Origin: an uncultured Lachnospiraceae bacterium
Lineage (GTDB): Bacteria > Bacillota > Clostridia > Lachnospirales > Lachnospiraceae
Length of the DNA: 45,925 nt
Reading direction: 5' to 3'
NCBI GenBank assembly: GCA_947648875.1
Contig: CANSPM010000031.1
Span: forward strand, 1-45,925
The notes beneath the pieces are model-generated. The model made no database searches. It saw only the letters and a program-made list of their open reading frames with translations, and was not told where the DNA came from. The position numbers and the translations under genes are program-made. This document shows positions 9,072 through 17,974 of this stretch, piece after piece (the stretch's first letter is position 1; each line of letters begins with the position of its first letter).

Positions 9072-10505
9072 ATGGGTGAAAATAGGGGCAATAACGCGCT
9101 GGGAGAGCAATTTCGTGAGGCTCTGACGGAGGGGCTTAACAGCGGCGATTTTAGAAACTTGAACGAACTGGTGGGGCAGACAGTGAACAACGCCATCCGG
9201 GAGGCGAACTATACTTTTCTGGGGGGCAGCCCCGAGGGTGTGGAGCGGGCTAACAACCAGAAGGAACAGATGAAACAGAACTGGGAGAACTGGAAGCGAC
9301 AGCACGAACATTTCAGCGCCAGCTGGAGCGCCAGAGGACCGGCACAGACGCCGCCCCAGGGTACACAGCCGGGACAGATGCCGCCCCAGGGCACACAGCC
9401 GGGACAGATGCCGCCCCAGGGCGCACAGCCGGGACAGATGCCCCCCCGGGGCGCACAGCCGGGAAGGGGCAACATGCCATATGGCAGGCCCATGCAGGTT
9501 CCTGTGCCTGTGAGGCGCCCGGGACCGCTGGTCAAAACCAGGCGAGTGGGCAACGTGGCAGGTGTTTTGTACAAGGTTTTCGGCGGCATAGGCCTGGGGG
9601 TTGGCGGGAGTATCCTGCTGATGGCGCTGCTTAGTGGGGCAGTTCCCGCAATGGTACCCGCAGCGATTATCACGCTGTTTTTCTTTGGCATGATTCAGCT
9701 GGGAAGTTCCAAGCATCATCGCCTGAAGCGGGCGGACCGCTATATTCAGCTGTGCGGCAGCAAAATGTATGCCGAGATTGCCCAACTGGCTGCCGCCACT
9801 GCCACCAGCAGGGGATATGTGTTGCGGGATATCCGGCGGATGCTTCGTCTGGGTATTTTCCCACAGGGGCATCTGGACGATCAGGGCACCACCTTTATGC
9901 TCAATGATGTAATCTACAAGCAGTACCGGGATGTGGAAGGGGTGCGTCGGTCCAAGGAACGGGAGGCGCTGCCGGCACCGGAGGAGCGTCCGCTGACTCC
10001 GGGGGAGATGGTTGAGAAAGAGCAACAGGCCCGTGTGCAGGAACTCAATCAAATGGTAGCGGAAGGCATGGAATGTATTCGCAAGCTGCGGGACATGAAC
10101 GATGTCATAGACGGGGAAGTGATTTCGCCCAAGCTGTATCGGTTGGAAAATCTGCTGAAAGAGATTTTTGACAAGGTGAGGGAATATCCGGATCAGATGT
10201 CTCAGATGCATAAGCTGATGGATTACTATCTTCCCACTACTTTAAAACTGGTGGAAGCCTATAAGGAGTTTGACGGTGTCAGCGTGCCCGGTGAGGACAT
10301 TATCTCCGCAAAAGCGCAGATCGAGAAGACGCTGGACACCATAAACGCGGCGTTTACGGAACTGCTCAACAATCTGTTCCGAAACCGGGTGTATGATGTG
10401 ACGACGGACGCCCAGGTGCTGGAGACCATGCTGGCCCAGGAGGGATTGACCAGAGAGAGTATCAGCAAGGAGTTGGAATATGCCAAGCCCAAGCTGGAGC
10501 AGTGA
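9072..10505 (+). CDS. XpaC-like membrane protein
   Basis: This 477-residue protein resembles the XpaC family (named for hydrolysis of a chromogenic phosphate; true role unknown). Residues 1-85 are a soluble acidic/Asn-rich region. Residues about 94-132 are four 10-residue Pro/Gln/Gly repeats. Two membrane helices follow (GVLYKVFGGIGLGVGGSILL and VPAAIITLFFFGMIQLG). The C-terminal half is a helical domain rich in charged residues. XpaC and TelA families are neighbours in many Firmicutes (B. subtilis xpaC-yaaN), and the next gene here is telA-like. The pair probably acts at the membrane in envelope stress or antimicrobial tolerance. GAGG lies 10 bases before the ATG. Confidence 0.8.
   Translation: MGENRGNNALGEQFREALTEGLNSGDFRNLNELVGQTVNNAIREANYTFLGGSPEGVERANNQKEQMKQNWENWKRQHEHFSASWSARGPAQTPPQGTQPGQMPPQGTQPGQMPPQGAQPGQMPPRGAQPGRGNMPYGRPMQVPVPVRRPGPLVKTRRVGNVAGVLYKVFGGIGLGVGGSILLMALLSGAVPAMVPAAIITLFFFGMIQLGSSKHHRLKRADRYIQLCGSKMYAEIAQLAAATATSRGYVLRDIRRMLRLGIFPQGHLDDQGTTFMLNDVIYKQYRDVEGVRRSKEREALPAPEERPLTPGEMVEKEQQARVQELNQMVAEGMECIRKLRDMNDVIDGEVISPKLYRLENLLKEIFDKVREYPDQMSQMHKLMDYYLPTTLKLVEAYKEFDGVSVPGEDIISAKAQIEKTLDTINAAFTELLNNLFRNRVYDVTTDAQVLETMLAQEGLTRESISKELEYAKPKLEQ
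9351..9466 (+). repeat. 30-bp tandem repeat inside xpaC-like gene
   Basis: Four successive 30-base units start at 9351, 9381, 9411 and 9441, the last diverging at its 3' end. Each encodes PPQG(T/A)QPGQM. They form a flexible Pro/Gln linker between the N-terminal region and the membrane helices, and are likely to vary in number between strains. Confidence 0.9.
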
Positions 10506-10676
10506 CGGGAGAAGTAGCGGAAGAGGGCAAAGTAAACCGATCCGGAACAGTGACAGGGGGAGTTTCTGTAGAAATTGGAAAAACCGGTCTGAAACAGTGA
10601 GAATCCATGCAGGACACGGATTTTGACATAAAAATAGTTGAGAGAGCCGCCGAGACGGCAGAATGAGAGGCAGAAA

Positions 10677-11846
10677 ATGAGTGATTTGGATGCGATGTTA
10701 AAACAGGCGCCTACTTTGACGCTGGAGCCTTTTGGAACTCCTAAACAGGAGGCGGTTCCCATGAGCGACACACAGGTGGCGGAGGCCGCCAAGGCGCAGA
10801 TGAATGTGGATCTTACGCCGGAAGAGCAAAAGATGGTGGATGACTTTGCGGAACAAATTGACTTGCACAACACGAATGTGATTTTGCAGTATGGCGCGGG
10901 GAGTCAGAAAAAAATTGCGGATTTCTCCGAGACTGCTTTGGGCAGCGTGCGCACCAAGGATCTGGGTGAGATCGGACAGCTGCTGACGGATGTGGTAGGT
11001 GAGCTGCGCGCGTTTGAAGAAGAAGAGGAAGAGAAGGGTTTCCTGGGGATCTTTAAGAAGAGCGGCAACAAGCTGGCCAATATGAAAGTAAAATATGACA
11101 AGGCGGAGGTCAATATCAACAAGGTCTGCAAGGTCATGGAGGAGCACCAGAGAACGCTGCTTAAGGATGTGGCCATGCTGGACAAGATGTATGAACTGAA
11201 TTTGAACTATTTTAAGGAATTATCCATGTACATATTGGCGGGTAAGAAAAAACTGGAGCAGGCCCGCAATGTGGAACTTAAGGAAATGGTGGCCAGGGCG
11301 GAGCAGAGTGGTCTGCCTGAGGACGCTCAGAGGGCAAAGGATTTCTCCAGCATGTGCGAGCGTTTTGAGAAAAAACTCTATGATCTGGAGCTGACCAGGA
11401 CCATCTCATTGCAGATGGCTCCCCAGATCCGTCTGATTCAGAGCAACGACACTGTTATGTCAGAAAAGATTCAGTCCACGCTGGTGAATACCATCCCGCT
11501 GTGGAAGAGCCAGATGGTGATAGCCATCGGCCTGGATCATTCCGCAGATGCCGCCAAAGCCCAGCGGGAGGTCAGCAATGTAACCAACGAGCTGCTAAGA
11601 AAGAATGCGGAGGCTTTGAAGATCGCCACAGTGGAGACGGCAAAGGAGGCGGAACGGGGCATTGTGGATATCGAGACCCTGACGGCCACCAACCAGACGT
11701 TGATCAGTACCTTGGACGAGGTGAGAAAGATCCAGGATGAGGGACGTCAGAAGCGCCAGAGCGCGGAGATTGAATTGCAGCGTATTGAGAATGAGATGCG
11801 CAGCAAGTTGCTGGAGATGAGTCGGCAGGACCAGCCTGGAGCGTAA
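10677..11846 (+). CDS. TelA/YaaN family protein (toxic anion resistance family)
   Basis: This 389-residue, mostly helical protein has the TelA family layout. A short N-terminal segment precedes a core with QYGAGSQKKIADFSE, a conserved helix pair around KGFLGIFKKSGNKLANMKVKYD, and the C-terminal block with IRLIQSNDTVMSEKIQSTLVNTIPLWK. TelA was named from tellurite resistance plasmids. In Gram-positives the family is linked to cell-envelope stress and antibiotic tolerance, but the molecular activity is unknown. I chose the ATG at 10677 because GAGAGG sits 6 bases upstream. A TTG 13 codons earlier lacks a site. It follows xpaC by 170 bases, with no terminator seen between them. Confidence 0.9.
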   Translation: MSDLDAMLKQAPTLTLEPFGTPKQEAVPMSDTQVAEAAKAQMNVDLTPEEQKMVDDFAEQIDLHNTNVILQYGAGSQKKIADFSETALGSVRTKDLGEIGQLLTDVVGELRAFEEEEEEKGFLGIFKKSGNKLANMKVKYDKAEVNINKVCKVMEEHQRTLLKDVAMLDKMYELNLNYFKELSMYILAGKKKLEQARNVELKEMVARAEQSGLPEDAQRAKDFSSMCERFEKKLYDLELTRTISLQMAPQIRLIQSNDTVMSEKIQSTLVNTIPLWKSQMVIAIGLDHSADAAKAQREVSNVTNELLRKNAEALKIATVETAKEAERGIVDIETLTATNQTLISTLDEVRKIQDEGRQKRQSAEIELQRIENEMRSKLLEMSRQDQPGA

Positions 11847-11946
11847 GAAGGCTTGCCTGGACCTGTAAAAGGCGCAAAGTCCTTTATGGACAACTCTATA
11901 TTCCGCATGGCAACGGAAAATTCGATGAGTATGCGGAAACGAATGG

Positions 11947-11992
11947 AAATCTCCCCAGGGGTTTATAGGACAATCCCCCTATGGGGATTTTC
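11947..11992. terminator. Convergent terminator between telA and gtrA-like genes
   Basis: AAATC-t-CCCC (11947-11956) pairs with GGGGATTT (11983-11990). An inner ATAGG/CCTAT pairing is also possible within the loop. The T-rich flank on the plus strand and the A-rich flank on the other side suit both directions. It overlaps the last codons of the gtrA-like gene. Confidence 0.6.
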
Positions 11993-12458
11993 TGTTTCCC
12001 TGCCGGTACGCCCACAGTTTGTTTACCAGATAATTCATGGGCAGTACCAATATTAGGTTGATCCCCTCCGCCAACAGATTCCCAAGAACCTCCGCATTCA
12101 GAAAACGGATATCCCACTGGAGGCATATATCCGCCGCAGGTTCCAGATAATCGGCGATATGCAGGATGTCAATCCAGAGTACCAGCAGCGCCAGATTGGC
12201 CAGGAATCCCCAGAGGTAGGCAACGAAGGTCTTGAGCAGCACTTGCCACCCGATTCTCTTTTCCAGTGTGTCATCCTCTTTAAACACATATCGGTTGTTC
12301 CAATAATATGCGTTGAATATGCTGAGAACAAACCCGGTGGCGCTCGCCAGCAGATAGTGTCCTTTGAGGCAGACGACTATAGCGTATACGACCTCGCTGA
12401 TCAGAGTATTGGAGACCCCAACCAGACCAAATTTGAGAAATTGCTTGATATTTTTCAT
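11979..12458 (-). CDS. GtrA-like family membrane protein
   Basis: This 159-residue protein has four predicted membrane helices and the GtrA-like signature: FLKFGLVGVSNTLISEVVYAI at the start, the AxGFVLSIFNAYYWNNRYVF motif, and a last helix with LPMNYLVNKLWAYR. GtrA proteins are thought to flip polyprenyl-phosphate-linked sugars across the membrane. The ATG at 12458 matches the family N-terminus. An in-frame upstream start would overlap the preceding gene and adds unrelated residues. The last gene of the glycan operon, it fits the GtrB (GT2)-flippase-transferase trio. Confidence 0.85.
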   Translation of the reverse strand: MKNIKQFLKFGLVGVSNTLISEVVYAIVVCLKGHYLLASATGFVLSIFNAYYWNNRYVFKEDDTLEKRIGWQVLLKTFVAYLWGFLANLALLVLWIDILHIADYLEPAADICLQWDIRFLNAEVLGNLLAEGINLILVLPMNYLVNKLWAYRQGNRKSP

Positions 12459-12555
12459 AATGACATTCTTATTTCCTTTTTCTGTCTGTAAATATTCAGC
12501 TCTATATTTTGCGCCCAAAGATATGTCCGGGAACTTACGCCAAATGATTCGTGCC

Positions 12556-14271
12556 TTATTTCCTGTAAAAGCGTACATACCGACCGTCATTTACCTGGCT
12601 GTACCCAAATTCATTCTCTATATATTGCATAATCCAGCTGTCCGGACTTTCTTTTAACGCCCCATACCAGCAGTCTACCACAATGACATTGGGCTGCTTT
12701 TCAGGATACAGTTCCCAGTAGGTGAGCAGCCTTTCATCGTAGGCCGTGGGATCTACGATGGAGTAGTGGGCTACTTCCGCGCCGGTCATCATATAAGGGG
12801 TAGTGCCCGACGACGTAACCATGTTGGTCACGATCAGCACCACATCCTCCCGGTTTACAAAGGCTCCGAAATCTTCGTAATTACAATTATAGATATAGCA
12901 GTTCATATAATCAGAAAGGATTCCCACAGCAGGACCGTGTCTCATGATATTTTCCGTGTCCGCCACCACATTATAATTTCGTCCTGCCCGCAGAGTGTAC
13001 CCCTTGCCAAAGATGCTCACCAGACACAGGCTGACCAGCAGGAAACAGATCCATTTGTCCGAGGCTTTACCCAGAACCTCCTTCAATGCCAGAACCAGCA
13101 ATACGGCACAGAACAACACTCCGAGAACGCCGTGGGGCAGCGCGTAGAACATCTCCAGATCGCTGATATAGATTACCGCTACGTAGGAGAGCAGAGTGCC
13201 CAGTATACCGGCCCGAAAATATTTCCCGACTTTTCCGGCATATCTATAGGAGAGTAGACCGGCGGCCAGTACCAGCAATAAGTGAAGCTGATATACCTCA
13301 TAACCGCTCTTTTTCACAGTCCACAGAAAAATCTGTACGCATTCCGAGGCAAGTATCGCAAAAGTCATAAACACCGGGAGCAGCTGGCGCTTATTCCAGT
13401 CCGGCTTCTTTCTTTTCACCACACAGAAGGCCGGAAAACTCAGCGTAAGGATTAAAAGTAAAAAACCGCAGGCTCCCAGCATGTTACTGAAAATCCCTGT
13501 GAGCTTTCCCTGGGTAGCGCCGGAAATTTCGTGTGTGAGGTCGAATTGTAACAATAAGCGGACATTGCGCAGCAGTTCTTCCAGACGCAAACCGCGCAGG
13601 ACGGCCAAAAGCCACACCAGGGCGCTCACGGCGCAGGCGCCGGTGAACAGCCCTATATCCCGCCATTTTTTTTGTCCGGAAGTTTTGTAAAGATATAGCA
13701 CAAAGAAGGGAAATAGAATTGCGCAGGAGGGGTATGCCAGAACCTCCAGAGCCATGCCAAGTCCCGCGATAAAGACAAGCCAGGGGCAATCTGCCTGTTC
13801 CTGGTCCCACAGCAAATATCGGTGCAGCAGACACAGCACCGTCAAAGTAAAAAACCATAGCTGCATGTTGGAAAAGTCGGGAATCTGAATAATTTTGGGA
13901 ACCATGTTAAAGTAGAGCAGCGCGCAGAGCAAGGCGTATCTTTTATCCAGCAGACGTTCCAATACCCGGTAGAGGTACAGACTTACAGCTATTTGAATCA
14001 AGGTGGTGCATACCCGGAGATAGAGCAGAATGCCCGTATAGGTCCCTGTGAGGGTCTTGTATATCCACATCAGGCCTGTACACAGAAAAGCCGAGGTCTG
14101 ATGGGGCTCCCACATCTCCCGGAACAGGGCGTCTCCCCGCAGCGTGCGATAGCCCATCATAAGCTGATATTCCTCATCCATAGTATAGTCGAAAAAGATC
14201 AGTTTCAAGGCGGCCAGGGCGCTTCCCGCCAGAAGTACTATAAAGATGATTTTCCAATGTTTTGCTGTCAT
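12556..14271 (-). CDS. Multi-spanning GT-C-like glycosyltransferase
   Basis: At 571 residues this is a large membrane protein with about eleven hydrophobic helices. After the first helix comes FDYTMDEEYQLMMGYR, whose acidic pair in the first outside loop fits the GT-C pattern, followed by a WEPHQTSAF segment. A soluble C-terminal domain of roughly 120 residues ends the protein. By context it would take the lipid-linked sugar presented by the GtrA-like protein and transfer it to a cell-surface polymer or protein. Acceptor and sugar are not known. It begins 2 bases before the stop region of the GT2 gene, showing tight operon packing. Confidence 0.75.
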   Translation of the reverse strand: MTAKHWKIIFIVLLAGSALAALKLIFFDYTMDEEYQLMMGYRTLRGDALFREMWEPHQTSAFLCTGLMWIYKTLTGTYTGILLYLRVCTTLIQIAVSLYLYRVLERLLDKRYALLCALLYFNMVPKIIQIPDFSNMQLWFFTLTVLCLLHRYLLWDQEQADCPWLVFIAGLGMALEVLAYPSCAILFPFFVLYLYKTSGQKKWRDIGLFTGACAVSALVWLLAVLRGLRLEELLRNVRLLLQFDLTHEISGATQGKLTGIFSNMLGACGFLLLILTLSFPAFCVVKRKKPDWNKRQLLPVFMTFAILASECVQIFLWTVKKSGYEVYQLHLLLVLAAGLLSYRYAGKVGKYFRAGILGTLLSYVAVIYISDLEMFYALPHGVLGVLFCAVLLVLALKEVLGKASDKWICFLLVSLCLVSIFGKGYTLRAGRNYNVVADTENIMRHGPAVGILSDYMNCYIYNCNYEDFGAFVNREDVVLIVTNMVTSSGTTPYMMTGAEVAHYSIVDPTAYDERLLTYWELYPEKQPNVIVVDCWYGALKESPDSWIMQYIENEFGYSQVNDGRYVRFYRK

Positions 14272-14273
14272 AA

Positions 14274-15281
14274 TCAGTCCTGCCTGTATATTTTTTCATC
14301 GGCGCCGTCTGCTATAGTCGTCGGTGTGTTTTCGAATATCTTGTTTTGTATGGAACACCGGGGCACTGTCTCTTCGTCTATGATAAACGGCGGTCTGGTT
14401 CTGGCCGCGTCCAGAGTCCGCCAAAGATATTCCCCCAAAATTCCCAGCATCAGCAGAATCAGTCCCGATGAACACAGAAACACACACATCAGGGAAGACC
14501 ATCCCGCGATGGGAGTACCTTTTGTAAAATATTCAACCAGTACGCTGACAAACAAGATGGCGGCGCCGATGTTAAAGAGCACTCCCACCATGGACATAAA
14601 GCGGATCGGAATGTAGGAGAAACTCATCATGGAGTCCATTACCAGCTTGAATTTCTTGGCGAAAGTCCATCTGGATTTTCCCTTTTCCCGGTCTTTTCTG
14701 TCAAAATATACCATGTCTGTCTGAAATCCGGCCCATAGAACCTGTAAGGTCAAGCTGGAATTTTTTTCGTCCAGCCGCTCTAAAACCTCGATGACTCTGC
14801 GGTCGATGAGATAGCAGTCGCAGCCCCCGGCGGGCATATTTTTATTGACGAATTTTCTCACCAGCGCATAGTAAAGATTGGCAAAAAAGATTTTTACCCG
14901 ACTCTCGTCCCGGGACCTCCGCACCGCCAGAACTACTTTGTTTCCTCTTTTCCAGCTGTCGTACATCTCCAGAATGAGTTCGGAATCTTCCTGGAGATCT
15001 GCCTGCTTTGTCACGGCGCAGTCTCCGGTACAAACGGAGAGGCCTGCCAGCAGCGCCGCATGTTCCCCAAAATTCCGGGACAGCTTCACCAGCCGCACAT
15101 GGCTGTCCCTCTCCCGAATGCGATTCATGATCTCCCAGGAATGATCCCCGGAGCCGTCATCCACGAAGACGATCTCATAGTCTCCAAGCGGATTCAGGAT
15201 TTTGGCCCGCATATCCTCATACAGGTCCATGAGCGTATCTTCATTATAATATACCGGAACCACGATGGAAAGTTTACTCAT
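14274..15281 (-). CDS. GT2 polyprenyl-phosphate glycosyltransferase (GtrB/DPM-like)
   Basis: This 335-residue enzyme has a GT-A domain with SIVVPVYYNEDTL at the start, the nucleotide-binding FVDDGSGDHSW, the acidic DLQEDSE motif, and two C-terminal membrane helices (RFMSMVGVLFNIGAAILFVSV and SSLMCVFLCSSGLILLMLGI). This is the layout of GtrB and ArnC-type enzymes, which join an activated sugar to undecaprenyl phosphate. The ATG at 15281 has GGAGG and GGAAGAG just upstream and matches the family start. A start 24 codons earlier is unlikely. It overlaps the end of the ketoisomerase gene by 8 bases. Confidence 0.9.
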   Translation of the reverse strand: MSKLSIVVPVYYNEDTLMDLYEDMRAKILNPLGDYEIVFVDDGSGDHSWEIMNRIRERDSHVRLVKLSRNFGEHAALLAGLSVCTGDCAVTKQADLQEDSELILEMYDSWKRGNKVVLAVRRSRDESRVKIFFANLYYALVRKFVNKNMPAGGCDCYLIDRRVIEVLERLDEKNSSLTLQVLWAGFQTDMVYFDRKDREKGKSRWTFAKKFKLVMDSMMSFSYIPIRFMSMVGVLFNIGAAILFVSVLVEYFTKGTPIAGWSSLMCVFLCSSGLILLMLGILGEYLWRTLDAARTRPPFIIDEETVPRCSIQNKIFENTPTTIADGADEKIYRQD

Positions 15282-15708
15282 CTGCTCTTCCCTCCGTTTT
15301 GCCCAGTTCTGCCAGGTAATCCTGGTAGTCTCTGATATATTCCGCAGGGTCATAATGCCTGCTGGCCAGCACCAACAGCACCGAATCCCCCGAAAAGTCG
15401 TACATATCCTTCCACACCATGGGAGGGAGATACAGTCCCATACGGGGGCGGTTTAATTCAATTACCTTGGACTGCAGGCCATTGTCCACCTTTACTTTGC
15501 TGGTGCCTGATACGTTCACCAGCAAAAACTCCGTCTCGCGGTTGGCGTGTTGCCCCCGCACTACCTCCGCGTCCGAACCGTATATATAAAATACCCGTTT
15601 GATGTCAAAAGGAATGTCTGCGCCGTTCCCTTCGATTACTACCAGGTTGCCCCGCTCATCGCCCAAGTCTCCAAATTCTATGATTTTATATTGTTCTTCC
15701 AGATTCAT
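15274..15708 (-). CDS. Sugar 3,4-ketoisomerase (FdtA/WxcM-like cupin)
   Basis: This 144-residue single-cupin protein has the FdtA/QdtA pattern: DERGNLVVIE near the start, FYIYGSDAEVVRGQHANRE with the conserved His, FLLVNVSGTSKV, and the LYLPPMVWKDMYDFS strand. These enzymes isomerise dTDP-4-keto-6-deoxyglucose to the 3-keto form before transamination. The neighbouring DegT-type aminotransferase is the expected next enzyme. No dTDP-glucose synthase or dehydratase is in the window, so the substrate would be supplied from elsewhere. GAGGAAAAC precedes the start. Confidence 0.82.
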   Translation of the reverse strand: MNLEEQYKIIEFGDLGDERGNLVVIEGNGADIPFDIKRVFYIYGSDAEVVRGQHANRETEFLLVNVSGTSKVKVDNGLQSKVIELNRPRMGLYLPPMVWKDMYDFSGDSVLLVLASRHYDPAEYIRDYQDYLAELGKTEGRADE

Positions 15709-15810
15709 GTTTTCCTCGTTTCTTCACATTTCGGGTCAGGAAGGCCGCGCCATTAAATGTCTGAAAAGCGTCACAGGTTCCAATGCGGCGGTTTATTTCG
15801 CGACAACTCC

Positions 15811-16914
15811 CTATGACGAAAAGGCATTCAGCGCTTCTATGACAATTTCCTGTTCCTCCTCTGTCATTCCGTTATACATGGGAATGGACAGAACCGTATC
15901 CGCATATCTTTCGGCAATGGGATATTCTCCCCTTTGATGTCCCAGATATGTATAGGCTTCCGACAGATGGGGCGGTATGGGATAATGAATAATCGTTCCG
16001 ATACCCTGTCGGTCTAAATAGCGGACCAGCTGCTCCCGCTCGTTTACGCGGAGCACATACTGATGCCAAACGCTGTCGCAGCCCTGTCTCACCTGGGGAA
16101 GAAGGAGCCGCCGGTTGCGCAGTTCCCGGGTATACCGTGCGGCCAGTTTTTTCCGCTCCTGTGTCAACTCGGTTAAGTGTTTTAAGCGTACCCGCAACAG
16201 TCCTGCCTGCAATTCATCCAGGCGGGAATTGGCTCCCACCACCTTGTTGTAGTAGCGCCTTTCGCTGCCGTAATTACGGTATATCCGCAGGTTTGCGGCA
16301 ATTTCTTCATCGTCTGTGACGATGGCGCCAGCATCACCGTATGCCCCCAGATTTTTGGAGGGATAAAAGGAGAAACAGCCGATATCCCCAAAAGTTCCTG
16401 TCATTTTTTCCTGAAAACAGGCCCCATGGGATTGGGCACAATCCTCTACCAGGCGCAGACGGTGCTTCTTGCAAATGCGCACGATTTCATCCATTTTAGA
16501 TGCCTGCCCGTACAGATGTACCACCAAAATGGCCCGGGTGCGTTCCGTTATAAGCTCTTCCAGCTGTGAGACATCCATATTGAAAAAAATATCCGGCTCC
16601 GCGAAGACGGGTGTGGCCCCATTGATGGTAATGCCCATAACGCTGGCGATATAGGTATTGGCTTGCACAATCACTTCATCACCTGGGCCGATTCCCAGAA
16701 CACGGAAAGCCATCCACAGGGCGTCCAGGCCGCTGGCCAGGCCCACACAGTGCCGGGCCCCCGTAAAGTCCGCAAATTCCCGTTCAAAGCCCTCTACCTC
16801 CGGCCCCAGCACATACCATCCGGAGCGAAGGACTTGTAGCGCCTTAGCCTCCAATTCTTCCTGATATTGATTAAAAACCCGATCCAGCCGGTTGGGCATT
16901 ATTTTTACGGACAT
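15811..16914 (-). CDS. DegT/DnrJ/EryC1 sugar aminotransferase (FdtB-like)
   Basis: This 367-residue PLP enzyme has the family signatures GLASGLDALWMAFRVLGIGPGDEV, the cofactor-binding VEDCAQSHGA (D158) and FSFYPSKNLGAYGDAGAI with the PLP lysine K187, then the RIYRNYGS segment. With the FdtA-like isomerase it would make a dTDP-3-amino-3,6-dideoxyhexose. An FdtC-type acetyltransferase is not seen. The ATG at 16914 has AGGAGA 6 bases before it. An upstream start 14 codons earlier overlaps the promoter and lacks a site. It is the first gene of the glycan operon. Confidence 0.92.
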   Translation of the reverse strand: MSVKIMPNRLDRVFNQYQEELEAKALQVLRSGWYVLGPEVEGFEREFADFTGARHCVGLASGLDALWMAFRVLGIGPGDEVIVQANTYIASVMGITINGATPVFAEPDIFFNMDVSQLEELITERTRAILVVHLYGQASKMDEIVRICKKHRLRLVEDCAQSHGACFQEKMTGTFGDIGCFSFYPSKNLGAYGDAGAIVTDDEEIAANLRIYRNYGSERRYYNKVVGANSRLDELQAGLLRVRLKHLTELTQERKKLAARYTRELRNRRLLLPQVRQGCDSVWHQYVLRVNEREQLVRYLDRQGIGTIIHYPIPPHLSEAYTYLGHQRGEYPIAERYADTVLSIPMYNGMTEEEQEIVIEALNAFSS

Positions 16915-16944
16915 AGAATCTCTCCTATTGCGCTTTTGTATACA

Positions 16945-16973
16945 ATAGTAGCACAATCCGGAGACGTTTACAA
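16945..16973 (-). promoter_or_regulatory. Promoter of the glycan-decoration operon
   Basis: On the minus strand TTGTAA (16968-16973), 17 bases, TACTAT (16945-16950), about 31 bases before the aminotransferase start. The rest of the 16974-17293 gap holds no gene that I can support. Confidence 0.5.
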
Positions 16974-17293
16974 CCGTGAAATCCGGGAAAAGATGGGGAC
17001 GATATACCAGGAGAGTCTGTGTTGCTACTGCTGAAACAATGGTATAAAACGGAAAAAATTACTTGTAAAATCCTTTTTTCATGATATGCTAATCATAAGC
17101 AAAGGATTCAAATTCTACAATCATCTAAAAGACAACACACAAGTCTTTTCAGTAATTTCGAACTTCTTGCTGGGCGGGAGCCTATATCCCAAGGAACATA
17201 AAACAACAGACCACAGCAGGAAGGGAGGATCCCCTTTCCTGTCAGCTTCATTTTGGAAAGGAAAACAAATGGAAGAGACGGAAAGATTGGTAG

Positions 17294-17800
17294 AAACGCA
17301 AAGATGGGAACGGCCCGGCATTCCATATTTTGCATCTGGAGTATTATCTGGTGGATCTGGCGGAAATCGGGGAGGAATACATATTGTCCACCAACAGAGT
17401 ATTGGACAATATCATGTACTGTGACAAATACAGGAAAAAGCCGGAACTGGTGGGAGCGCTTCGCGCAGCGTGTGGCAGAGTAGGAAAACTTGGGTTACAG
17501 GAGCAGGAGGAGTTCCGCAACTGGGTGAAATACATATTGCCGTCAGTCTGCGACAACCGTGAAGCCTTGGTGGATGAGATATTAAGCCGGGCAGGAAAGG
17601 GGGAGGATGATATGGCATTCGAATACACATTTGTCAGGGTGTTTAGGGAGGAGCGGGCGAAAGTACGGGAAGAGGCAAGGGAGGAAGGACTTGCGGAAGG
17701 GCGAGCCGAAGCAAAGGCGGAGGATATTCTGGAACTGTTGGAAGAGCTTGGCGCTGTCCCGGAAGACTTAAAGGAGAGAATTTCCGGGCAGAAAGATTAG
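17294..17800 (+). pseudogene. 5'-truncated Rpn/PD-(D/E)XK transposase-family remnant
   Basis: The frame open from 17294 reads FHLEYYLVDLAEIGEEY near its start. It ends in a charged tail (EEGLAEGRAEAKAEDILELLEELG) typical of Rpn-type recombination-promoting nucleases and PDDEXK 'putative transposases' of Clostridia. The usual N-terminal nuclease half of about 150 residues is absent: an in-frame TAG stands at 17291 and the upstream DNA in other frames is not recognisable. No ATG with a ribosome site starts the frame; a TTG at 17330 is the only start-like codon. I read it as a decayed mobile-gene fragment. Translation of the tail as a small protein is possible but not supported. Confidence 0.65.
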
Positions 17801-17936
17801 GACACTCTGAGAAACTGGCATAAAATGGCTGTCAGAATCAGATCAATTAAGGAGTTCGAAGAAAAAATTGCTGCGTTTGCGTAACAGATCAGCTGATAGA
17901 GCCCGGGAAGAATTTTGAACGGCATCCTGCTGACAA

Positions 17937-17957
17937 GGGAGACAGTTTTTGTCTCCC
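17937..17957. terminator. Terminator at the end of the van cluster
   Basis: GGGAGACA (17937-17944) and TGTCTCCC (17950-17957) are perfect arms around a 5-base loop. They are flanked by short T-rich and A-rich stretches, so it may serve both the remnant (plus) and the vanTr transcript (minus). It is 17 bases beyond the vanTr stop. Confidence 0.6.
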
Positions 17958-17974
17958 ATTTTGTCAATACAAGT

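Noticed and set aside
17086..17424. 112-residue frame upstream of the transposase remnant
   Set aside because: It reads the remnant DNA in a wrong frame, and its first half shows no recognisable protein features.
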